From: an uncultured Actinomycetes bacterium
GTDB taxonomy: Bacteria; Actinomycetota; Acidimicrobiia; Acidimicrobiales; Acidimicrobilacustridaceae
Direction of reading: 5' to 3'
DNA: 15,019 bases
Assembly: GCA_945957335.1 (NCBI GenBank)
Contig: CAMFLJ010000057.1
Location: forward strand, 1 to 15,019
Shown here: piece by piece, positions 6,914 to 12,301 of the stretch
How positions within the stretch are numbered: position 1 is the first letter of the stretch
Layout of the letters: each line of letters opens with the position of its first letter
Notes under the pieces: model-generated
The model's input: the letters and a program-made list of their open reading frames with translations, nothing else
The model's database searches: none
Told to the model about the DNA's origin: nothing
Translations under genes and position numbers: made by a program

Positions 6914-7156
6914 GTGGCCACCCTCCGACTGTTCGCCGCCGCCCGCGACGCGGCGGGCACCGCACGCGCCGACGTGCCGGGTGCGACGGTCGCCGAGGTG
7001 CTGGCCGAGGCCGGGCGCCGCTACGGCGCCGAGTTCGCGGAGGTCGTGGCGAACAGCCGCGTGTGGCTGAACGGCGACCCTGCGGAGGGCCCCGAGGCGG
7101 TGGCCGACGCGGACGAGGTCGCGGTCCTGCCCCCGGTGTCGGGCGGGTGCCGGTGA
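6914..7156 (+). CDS. MoaD/ThiS-family sulfur-carrier protein with residues after Gly-Gly
   Basis: An 80-residue beta-grasp protein of the MoaD/ThiS family. It opens with ATLRLFAAARDAAG (residues 2-15), as MoaD proteins do, has the helix TVAEVLAEAGRRYG (25-38), a WLNGDPA turn and the C-terminal DEVAVLPPVSGG (67-78). These proteins carry sulfur as a C-terminal Gly-Gly thiocarboxylate for molybdopterin, thiamine or other pathways. Here two more residues, Cys79 and Arg80, follow Gly-Gly before the stop, so the protein should need C-terminal trimming, unless the tail is tolerated. No E1-like, MoaE or thiazole gene lies nearby. The GTG start follows TACGCT by 8 nt. The stop overlaps the next gene's GTG, suggesting coupling with a membrane protein. 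Confidence 0.85.
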   Translation: MATLRLFAAARDAAGTARADVPGATVAEVLAEAGRRYGAEFAEVVANSRVWLNGDPAEGPEAVADADEVAVLPPVSGGCR

Positions 7157-7950
7157 CCGCTCCGCGCCCGCGCGCCCGCACCTCCTCACCGACGCTCCAC
7201 CGCTACGCCTACGTGCCGGTGGTCGACGGTCCCCACGGTCGCCTCGGCGTCCTGTGGTTCCTCGTCGCGATCGGTGCCGCCGTGCTCGGCCACCTCGCCG
7301 TGGGCGCGCTCTTCGCCGGTCTCGCCGCCGTGGCCGCCCTGCAGACCTCGGTGGCGTGGCGCAAGGCCGGCTTCCCCGACGACCGCATCGTCGCCGGCGC
7401 CATCGCCCTCGCCGTGGGCCTCGTCGCCCTGCTCGGCACCGCCGTCGCCGGCGCGGCCATCCTGATCGGGGTGGTGGCGTCGCTCGTCGCAGCGGCGGCG
7501 GCTCCCGGCCGTCGTGAGCGCGTGGTGGGCCGGGCCGGGCGCACCATCCGCACCTGGCTGGGCCCCGCGGTGGCGGCCGTCAGCGTCACCGCCATCGCCC
7601 GCCTCGACCTCGGCGCCTTCGTCATCCTGCTGGTCCTCATCAGCGGCTACGAGGTGGGCGACTACCTCGTCGGCACCGGCGCCGAGGGCCTGGTCGAGGG
7701 CCCGATCGCCGGCATGGCCGCCGTGTTCGTGCTCACCTTCACCGAGGCCGTCTTCCAGCTCGGTCCCTTCGACGCCCGCGCCGCGTGGGTGTTCGGCGGT
7801 CTCGTGGCGGTGCTCGCGCCGCTCGGTGCGCCGCTCGCCTCGGCCATGGCCCCGGCCGCGTCGGCGAAGGTGCCGGCCCTGCGCCGCCTCGACGCCTGGT
7901 TGCTCGTGGCGCCCGTGTGGTGCTTCCTCCTCTGGGACTACCTCTCCTAG
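7153..7950 (+). CDS. Polytopic membrane protein resembling a degenerate CdsA (CDP-diglyceride synthase)
   Basis: A 265-residue membrane protein with about six to eight hydrophobic spans (roughly 31-63, 79-117, 136-165, 183-203, 211-232, 247-262). The later part follows the order of CdsA blocks: GDYLVG (169-174) resembles the D-x-x-AY-x-x-G stretch, EGPIAGM (182-188) the T-x-EG-x-x-G stretch, and VLAPLGAPLASAM then LRRLDAWLLVAPV (243-255) resemble GD..ES..KR and LDR.DS.L.A.P. Key catalytic positions of the CdsA signature (the Asp after Gly, Lys-Arg, Lys-Asp and Gly-His-Gly-Gly) are missing, so it may be a non-catalytic relative or an unrelated membrane protein. The GTG start overlaps the MoaD-like stop by 4 nt. 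Confidence in the ORF is high, in the CdsA link moderate. Confidence 0.72.
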   Translation: MTAPRPRARTSSPTLHRYAYVPVVDGPHGRLGVLWFLVAIGAAVLGHLAVGALFAGLAAVAALQTSVAWRKAGFPDDRIVAGAIALAVGLVALLGTAVAGAAILIGVVASLVAAAAAPGRRERVVGRAGRTIRTWLGPAVAAVSVTAIARLDLGAFVILLVLISGYEVGDYLVGTGAEGLVEGPIAGMAAVFVLTFTEAVFQLGPFDARAAWVFGGLVAVLAPLGAPLASAMAPAASAKVPALRRLDAWLLVAPVWCFLLWDYLS

Positions 7951-7966
7951 CGCCACCACCTCCGGG

Positions 7967-7972
7967 TAGGAT
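7967..7972 (+). promoter_or_regulatory. -10 box TAGGAT upstream of rsiG
   Basis: TAGGAT lies 45 nt before the rsiG ATG. With a normal distance to the transcription start this gives a leader of about 39 nt holding a real Shine-Dalgarno (GAGGAGG, 7999-8005, 12 nt from the ATG). It is the only unit in the window whose -10 box is clearly set back from the gene, so rsiG seems to be translated from a normal leader. Confidence 0.5.
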
Positions 7973-8017
7973 CGGCGCCGTTCGGCAGGACCGCCGGCGA
8001 GGAGGCAACAGGGCCCG

Positions 8018-8590
8018 ATGAGCGACAACGACGCCCCGATCGACGACAGCAGCGCGCTCGAGGTGGTCGGCCTGTCCCCCGAGGGGATCGGCACGGTCGA
8101 CCTCGCCGAGCTGCGCACGGCGCGCGACAGCGCCGTCGAGACCGAGACCGGCCTCTCCTACCTGCGCCGCATGGTGCAGGCGCCGCTCGACATGGTGCGG
8201 GGCGAGCTCGAGCGTCGGGCCGCCGGCCAGACCAGCGACCTCGCCGCCCTCGTCGACGACCTGCCCCGCATCCTCTCCGAGCACGCCGGCGGTGGCGGTG
8301 GTCGCCTGCCCCACACCCTCGAGCCCAACCAGGTCGACCCCGAGCTGCAGGCCCAGCTCGACGCCGTCACCGACGGCGGCATGAAGATCGCCATGCTGCC
8401 CACCACCTCCGACGACGACCTCGTCGGGCTGGCCGGTGAGCTCGACGAGCTCGAGCGCCGGGTGTCGCGCAAGCGCCGGCTGCTGCACCGCACCATCGAC
8501 CTGCTCAACGCCGAGCTCGCCCGCCGCTACGGCAGCGGTGAGCTCACGCCCGAGGGCGCGCTGGCCGAGGCCGGCGACAGCGGCGACTGA
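8018..8590 (+). CDS. rsiG: RsiG-like c-di-GMP-responsive anti-sigma factor (AmfC/'aerial mycelium formation protein' family)
   Basis: A 190-residue soluble protein. It carries the RsiG c-di-GMP signature E-x3-S-x2-R-x3-Q-x3-D exactly once, at Glu43, Ser47, Arg50, Gln54 and Asp58. A second copy is spaced identically at Glu146, Ser150, Arg153, His157 and Asp161, with His where Gln is expected. Both sit in predicted long helices (about 36-66 and 134-171), joined by a Gly-rich linker (91-95) and a less regular middle. In Streptomyces, RsiG binds c-di-GMP through two such helices and holds the sigma factor WhiG; that role is known of the family, not shown here. The ATG has a GAGGAGG 12 nt upstream. 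No sigma factor or diguanylate cyclase gene is in the window. The gene stands between the CdsA-like gene and mshA. Confidence 0.85.
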   Translation: MSDNDAPIDDSSALEVVGLSPEGIGTVDLAELRTARDSAVETETGLSYLRRMVQAPLDMVRGELERRAAGQTSDLAALVDDLPRILSEHAGGGGGRLPHTLEPNQVDPELQAQLDAVTDGGMKIAMLPTTSDDDLVGLAGELDELERRVSRKRRLLHRTIDLLNAELARRYGSGELTPEGALAEAGDSGD

Positions 8591-8645
8591 TCCCCACCGT
8601 GGCCCTCGCCCCCGCTCGCAGGGTGCCGACGCGCCCGTGCCCCCG

Positions 8646-8651
8646 TAGCGT
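8646..8651 (+). promoter_or_regulatory. -10 box TAGCGT of a leaderless promoter for mshA
   Basis: TAGCGT ends 9 nt before the ATG at 8661; the gap (GGTGGCGTC) has no convincing Shine-Dalgarno. It is identical to the boxes before the mannosyltransferase and proC genes. It lies in a 70-bp gap after rsiG that holds nothing else I can name. Confidence 0.6.
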
Positions 8652-8660
8652 GGTGGCGTC

Positions 8661-9878
8661 ATGAGGTCGCTCGCGGTGCTGTCGCTGCACACGTCGCCGT
8701 TGGTCCAGCCGGGCAGCGGCGACTCCGGGGGCATGAACGTCTACGTGCGCGAGCTCGTCGCCGCCCTGGCCCAGGCTGGTGTCCGCTCCGAGGTCTACGT
8801 GCGGCGCTGGGCCGACGACCTCCCCGACGTCGTCGACGTCGAGCCCGGCTTCCGGGTCGTGCACGTGCCGGCCGGTCCCGTCGACCTGGCCAAGGAGGAC
8901 CTCCCCGAGGTCGTCGACGAGTTCACCGCCGGGGTGGCCCGCCACCTCCGCCGTCAGGGCGGACCCGACGCCATCCACGCCAACTACTGGCTCTCGGGCC
9001 TGGCCGGGCACAGCCTCAAGCACGAGCTCTCGCTGCCGCTGGTGTCCACGTTCCACACCCTCGCCCGGGTGAAGGCCGAGACCGGCGATCCCGAGCCCGA
9101 CCGCCGGGTCGACGCCGAGACCGAGGTCATCGCCTGCTCCGACGCGATCCTGGCCAACTGCGCCGCCGAGGTCACCCAGCTCGTCGAGCTCTACGGCGCC
9201 GACCCCTCCCGCATCGAGATCGTGCCGCCCGGCGTCGACCACGCCTTCTTCTCGCCCGGCAACCGCCGCGGGGCCCGCTCGGCGCTCGGCCTCGGCGACC
9301 ACCCGGTGCTGCTGTTCGCCGGTCGCATCCAGCCGCTCAAGGGCCTCACGGTGGCCATCGCCGCGCTGGCCGAGCTCTCCGACCGCCACCCCGACGCCGT
9401 GCTGGTGGTCGTGGGCGGGCGCAGCGGCGCCGGCGGCGAGCAGGAGATGGCCGCGGCCCAGGCGCTCATCGACCTCCACGGCCTGGCCGACCGCGTGCGG
9501 TTCGTCCCGCCCCAGCCCCACCACCTGCTCTCGACCTACTACCGCGCCGCCGACGTCTGCATCGTGCCCAGCCGCTCGGAGTCGTTCGGGCTGGTGGCGC
9601 TCGAGGCCTCGGCCTGCGGCACGCCGGTCGTGGCTGCGGCGGTGGGCGGGCTGCGCACGCTGGTCGACGACGGCGTCACCGGCTTCCTGGTCGACACCCG
9701 CGACCCCGCCGACTACGCCGCGGCGGTCGGCACCCTGCTCGACGACCCGGCCCTGGCGGCCAAGATCGCGGAGGCCGGCGCCGAGCGCGCCCGCGGCTTC
9801 ACGTGGTCGACCACGGCGGCCCGCCTGCGCCGGCTCTACGCCGACCTCACGGCCCGCCAGCCCGTCTCCTGCAGCTGA
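8661..9878 (+). CDS. mshA: D-inositol-3-phosphate glycosyltransferase MshA (mycothiol synthesis)
   Basis: A 405-residue GT4-family retaining glycosyltransferase. The N-terminal domain has HTSPLVQPGSGDSGGMNVYV (10-29), the Gly-rich acceptor/donor loop characteristic of MshA and related enzymes, then IHANYWLSG (105-113) and STFHTLARVK (129-138). The C-terminal domain has PGVD (190-193), the donor-binding GRIQPLKG (221-228) and the E-x7-E motif (Glu307, Glu315) in SESFGLVALE. MshA joins GlcNAc from UDP-GlcNAc to 1L-myo-inositol-1-phosphate, the first step in mycothiol synthesis in Actinobacteria. Length fits. It is a leaderless gene by its -10 box. The ybjN-like gene starts 17 nt after its stop, a pairing also known in mycobacteria, which supports the call over a sucrose-synthase-like GT4. 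Confidence 0.87.
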   Translation: MRSLAVLSLHTSPLVQPGSGDSGGMNVYVRELVAALAQAGVRSEVYVRRWADDLPDVVDVEPGFRVVHVPAGPVDLAKEDLPEVVDEFTAGVARHLRRQGGPDAIHANYWLSGLAGHSLKHELSLPLVSTFHTLARVKAETGDPEPDRRVDAETEVIACSDAILANCAAEVTQLVELYGADPSRIEIVPPGVDHAFFSPGNRRGARSALGLGDHPVLLFAGRIQPLKGLTVAIAALAELSDRHPDAVLVVVGGRSGAGGEQEMAAAQALIDLHGLADRVRFVPPQPHHLLSTYYRAADVCIVPSRSESFGLVALEASACGTPVVAAAVGGLRTLVDDGVTGFLVDTRDPADYAAAVGTLLDDPALAAKIAEAGAERARGFTWSTTAARLRRLYADLTARQPVSCS

Positions 9879-9895
9879 GCGCGGTCGACGCACCC

Positions 9896-10363
9896 ATGGC
9901 CGACGACTACGCCGACGAGCCCACCCTCGACGCGCTCGACGCCGTCGTCACCGACTGGTTGGCCGAGCAGCTCGCCGAGAACCCGGTGGTGGCCGCGGTC
10001 GAGCGGGGTGAGCCCGACGAGCGCCGGTGGTACGTGCGGGTGCACGGCGAGGCCAAGGACGTCTACACGATCTGGTTCACGCTCCGTCAGCGCTCGCTGC
10101 ACTACGAGACCTACGTGATGCCGGCGCCCGAGGAGAACCACCAGCTCTTCTACGAGCACCTCCTGCGCCGCAACCGCAAGCTCCACGGCATGGCCTTCTG
10201 CATCGGCGACGAGGACGCCGTGTTCCTGGCCGGGGCCCTGCCGTTCCACGCGGTCGACCAGGGCGAGCTCGACCGCATCCTCGGGTCGTTCTACGCCTAC
10301 GTCGAGCAGTGCTTCCTGCCGGCGCTGCGCATCGGCTTCGCCTCGCGCTTCCCCACGGCCTGA
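9896..10363 (+). CDS. YbjN-domain protein, conserved neighbour of mshA
   Basis: A 155-residue soluble protein of the YbjN type ('putative sensory transduction regulator'). Visible features are a short acidic N-terminal helix (residues 12-40), the beta-rich RRWYVRVHGEAKDVYTIWF (44-62), LRQRSLHYETYVMPAPEEN and the helix FYEHLLRRNRKLHGMAFCIG, followed by AVFLAGALPF and a C-terminal helix ending LPALRIGF. No catalytic motif is visible. The ATG at 9896 was chosen over an upstream in-frame ATG at 9803 that overlaps mshA by 76 nt. Its 17-nt distance from mshA implies one operon. In Mycobacterium tuberculosis the gene after mshA (Rv0487) is of the same type, so the link is old. Its molecular role is unknown; YbjN folds resemble type III secretion chaperones, which hints at protein binding. 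Confidence 0.82.
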   Translation: MADDYADEPTLDALDAVVTDWLAEQLAENPVVAAVERGEPDERRWYVRVHGEAKDVYTIWFTLRQRSLHYETYVMPAPEENHQLFYEHLLRRNRKLHGMAFCIGDEDAVFLAGALPFHAVDQGELDRILGSFYAYVEQCFLPALRIGFASRFPTA

Positions 10364-10375
10364 GCTCTTCTCACC

Positions 10376-10412
10376 GGCTCACGTGGTCAGGCATGACCTG
10401 ACGTCGTGAGCC
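10376..10412 (+). terminator. 37-bp hairpin after the mshA operon, terminator-like
   Basis: GGCTCACG (10376-10383) pairs with CGTGAGCC (10405-10412), and GTCAGG (10386-10391) pairs with CCTGAC (10397-10402), with a 2x2 mismatch between them and a CATGA loop. It begins 12 nt after the stop of the ybjN-like gene. No T-run follows, so it is not a textbook intrinsic terminator, but its place and strength suit 3'-end formation or mRNA protection. Confidence 0.65.
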
Positions 10413-10424
10413 ACTGACGTCCCG

Positions 10425-10436
10425 CGTGTCGACACG
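10425..10436. promoter_or_regulatory. Perfect 12-bp palindrome, candidate operator
   Basis: CGTGTCGACACG is its own reverse complement. It lies 13 bp upstream of the -35-like TTGCTT of the conventional promoter, a usual place for an activator or repressor site. No regulator is identified, and short GC-rich palindromes arise by chance, so this is a candidate only. Confidence 0.35.
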
Positions 10437-10449
10437 AGAGATGTTTCCG

Positions 10450-10479
10450 TTGCTTTTCATGCTGTCTCGCGCGTAACGT
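10450..10479 (+). promoter_or_regulatory. Promoter TTGCTT-N18-TAACGT upstream of the candidate RNA
   Basis: TTGCTT (10450-10455) and TAACGT (10474-10479) are separated by 18 nt, in the lowest-GC stretch of the window. It is the only place where both a -35-like and a -10-like element are visible. The predicted start, about 10486, coincides with the first base of an 11-bp stem. ProC has its own leaderless promoter further down, so this one would serve a leader or a small RNA. Confidence 0.45.
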
Positions 10480-10485
10480 GCGGAG

Positions 10486-10557
10486 CGGCCCGGGCGGTCG
10501 GCGGACGGTGGGGACCCATCGGGGAAGTGGGCTCACCGACACGATTCGCCCGGGCCG
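10486..10557 (+). ncRNA. Candidate structured RNA (cis-regulatory leader or small RNA) upstream of proC
   Basis: Arms CGGCCCGGGCG (10486-10496) and CGCCCGGGCCG (10547-10557) form a perfect 11-bp stem around 50 nt. Inside, CGGTG (10506-10510) pairs with CACCG (10534-10538), and CCCA (10515-10518) pairs with TGGG (10528-10531), closing a 9-nt loop (TCGGGGAAG). An alternative pairing of GTCGG (10497-10501) with CCGAC (10536-10540) excludes the inner CGGTG/CACCG stem. It follows the promoter at 10450-10479 at the expected distance. I could not match it to a known riboswitch class, and GC-rich DNA folds easily, so this remains a prediction. Confidence 0.35.
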
Positions 10558-10595
10558 GCACGAAACCCTCCGGCAGGCCCCGCACCCCCGGGCGC

Positions 10596-10601
10596 TAGCG
10601 T
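10596..10601 (+). promoter_or_regulatory. -10 box TAGCGT of a leaderless promoter for proC
   Basis: TAGCGT ends 8 nt before the ATG at 10610, with no Shine-Dalgarno in GCGCCGCC. It decides the proC start against an in-frame GTG at 10478 that would add 44 residues unlike any Rossmann-fold N-terminus. Confidence 0.6.
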
Positions 10602-10609
10602 GCGCCGCC

Positions 10610-11401
10610 ATGGTGCGACTGCAGATCGTCGGTGGCGGCAAGATGGGCGAGGCCCTCCTCGAGGGCCTGCTCACGTCGGGCTGGGCCGAGCCGGCCGACG
10701 TCGTGGTGGTCGAGAAGGTGGCCGCCCGCCGCAAGGTCCTGGCCCGCTCGTTCAAGGGCGTGTCGGTCGTGGCCGAGCCGGTCGAGTCCGAGGGCGCCCT
10801 GGTGGCCGTGAAGCCCGCCGACGTGCCCGACACGTGCAGGGCCCTCGGTGCGCTCGGCGTGCCCCGCCTGCTCTCGATCGCCGCCGGCGTCACCACCGCC
10901 ACGCTCCAGGAGGCGGCCGGCCCCGACGTCGCCGTGGTCCGGGCGATGCCCAACACCCCGGCCGTGGTCGGGGCGGGTGCCTCGGCCATCGCCCCCGGCC
11001 CGGCCGCCGGCAAGGCCGACCTCGACTGGGCCCAGTCGCTGCTCGAGGCCGTCGGCGTGGTCGTGCGCGTCACCGAGGCCCAGCTCGACGCCGTCACCGG
11101 CCTCTCCGGCTCCGGTCCCGCCTACGTGTTCCTGGTGGCCGAGAGCCTGATCGAGGCCGGCGTGCTGGTGGGCCTGCCCCGCGACGTCGCCGAGGTGCTG
11201 GCCGTGCAGACGCTGCTGGGCTCGGCCCAGCTGCTCCAGTCGTCCGACGAGCACGCCGCCGCCCTGCGGGCCGCGGTCACCTCGCCCGGTGGCACCACGG
11301 CCGCGGGCCTCCACGCCCTCGAGGCGGGTGGCGTGCGCGCCGCCGTGCTCGACGCGGTCAAGGCCGCCGCCGAGCGCTCCCGGGAGCTGGGCCAGGGCTG
11401 A
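10610..11401 (+). CDS. proC: Pyrroline-5-carboxylate reductase
   Basis: A 263-residue NAD(P)H-dependent reductase that turns 1-pyrroline-5-carboxylate into proline, the last step of proline synthesis. The Rossmann nucleotide site is IVGGGKMGEALLEG (6-19). VAVKPADV (66-72), VRAMPNTPA (110-118) and GLSGSGPAYVFLVAE (164-178) are family blocks, and the C-terminal signature TSPGGTTAAGLHALE (224-238) lies in the helical dimerisation domain. Length is normal. The N-terminus begins right at the Rossmann strand, which supports the leaderless start at 10610. The SAM hydrolase gene starts 23 nt after its stop but has its own -10 box. ProC-type genes also lie near mshA in mycobacteria, though not directly next to it. 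Confidence 0.93.
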   Translation: MVRLQIVGGGKMGEALLEGLLTSGWAEPADVVVVEKVAARRKVLARSFKGVSVVAEPVESEGALVAVKPADVPDTCRALGALGVPRLLSIAAGVTTATLQEAAGPDVAVVRAMPNTPAVVGAGASAIAPGPAAGKADLDWAQSLLEAVGVVVRVTEAQLDAVTGLSGSGPAYVFLVAESLIEAGVLVGLPRDVAEVLAVQTLLGSAQLLQSSDEHAAALRAAVTSPGGTTAAGLHALEAGGVRAAVLDAVKAAAERSRELGQG

Positions 11402-11409
11402 CGCCCGGG

Positions 11410-11415
11410 TACCCT
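11410..11415 (+). promoter_or_regulatory. -10 box TACCCT of a leaderless promoter for the SAM hydrolase
   Basis: TACCCT ends 9 nt before the ATG at 11425, within the 23-nt gap after proC. The sequence between (GCGCCTCCC) is pyrimidine-rich and cannot act as a Shine-Dalgarno. Confidence 0.5.
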
Positions 11416-11424
11416 GCGCCTCCC

Positions 11425-12285
11425 ATGCCGTTGCGCTACGACACCATCACCTTCCTCTCCGACTACGGGCTCGTCGACGAGTTCGTCGGCGTCGTCCACT
11501 CGGTGATCCGCTCGATCGCCCCCGACGTGGCCATCGTCGACCTCACCCACGGCATCGCCCCCTACGACGTGCGCGGTGGCGGCCTGGCCCTCGCCCGGGC
11601 CACGCCCTACCTCTGCCCCGGCGTCGTGGTCGCCGTGGTCGATCCGGCCGTCGGCACCTCGCGCCGGCCCATCGCGGTCGAGGTCGGCGACGGCGCCTCG
11701 GTGCTGGTCGGCCCCGACAACGGCGTGCTCGCCCCGGCGGTGGCGCTGTGCGGTGGCGCCACCCGCGCCGTGCAGATCACCAACCCCGAGGTGCTGCTGC
11801 CCACCGAGTCGGCCACCTTCGACGGGCGCGACGTCTTCGCCCCGGCCGCCGCCCACCTCTGCCTCGGCATGGACCTGGGCGAGCTCGGCCCCGAGATCGA
11901 CCCCATCTCGCTGTTCCCGGCGATGGTGCCCCTCACCCGCGAGGAGGAGGGCCGCCTGCACGCCGAGGTGCTGTGGGTCGACCGCTACGGCAACGCCCAG
12001 CTCAACGTCGACCCCGACGAGCTCGAGGGCTACGAGGAGCACGTGCTGCTCGTGATGGACGAAGGCCAGCGCTCGGCCCGCCGGGCCACCACCTTCGCCG
12101 ACCTCGACCAGAACGAGATCGGCCTGATCGTCGACTCCTACGGCCTGGTGGCGGTGGTGCTCGACAAGCGCTCGGCGGCCGAGCAGCTCGGCCTGGCCAC
12201 CGGCTCGGCCGTCACCATCCAGGCCCTCGACGAGGACCGGCCTCCCGGCATCGTCACCCCCGTCAACCTCGGCCCCCGCCGCTGA
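11425..12285 (+). CDS. SAM hydrolase / SAM hydroxide adenosyltransferase (DUF62 family)
   Basis: A 286-residue member of the DUF62 family, relatives of the fluorinase and chlorinase that split S-adenosylmethionine with water-derived hydroxide to adenosine and methionine. Family blocks are TFLSDYGLVDEFVG (9-22), VDLTHGIAPYDVRGG (38-52), VVDPAVGTSRRP (71-82), VGPDNGVLAPA (95-105), FDGRDVFAPAAAHL (132-145) and a C-terminal domain opening with VDRYGNAQLNV. Asp73 and Arg80 keep the spacing of the known Asp-Arg-His triad, and His144 may be the third member. No halogenase-specific feature was recognised, so hydrolase is preferred. Its biological role is unclear in most bacteria. It is a leaderless gene and precedes a tiny membrane-peptide gene by 16 nt. 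Confidence 0.9.
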   Translation: MPLRYDTITFLSDYGLVDEFVGVVHSVIRSIAPDVAIVDLTHGIAPYDVRGGGLALARATPYLCPGVVVAVVDPAVGTSRRPIAVEVGDGASVLVGPDNGVLAPAVALCGGATRAVQITNPEVLLPTESATFDGRDVFAPAAAHLCLGMDLGELGPEIDPISLFPAMVPLTREEEGRLHAEVLWVDRYGNAQLNVDPDELEGYEEHVLLVMDEGQRSARRATTFADLDQNEIGLIVDSYGLVAVVLDKRSAAEQLGLATGSAVTIQALDEDRPPGIVTPVNLGPRR

Positions 12286-12301
12286 TCGCCCCAGGAGTCC
12301 C

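Noticed and set aside
10371..10460. 29-codon frame on the minus strand starting MKSNGNISRVD
   Set aside because: It runs back through the terminator hairpin and palindrome, has only a poor ribosome site and no recognisable features; the plus-strand regulatory reading explains the same DNA better.
10486..10557. Possible tRNA or known riboswitch (cobalamin, glycine, c-di-GMP, SAM types)
   Set aside because: There is no cloverleaf with anticodon and T-arm, and the conserved cores I remember for those riboswitch classes are not present. It is kept only as an unassigned structured-RNA candidate.
10478..10609. In-frame upstream GTG for proC adding 44 residues
   Set aside because: The extension is Arg/Pro/Gly-rich and unlike ProC; the Rossmann strand starts right after ATG 10610, which has its own -10 box.
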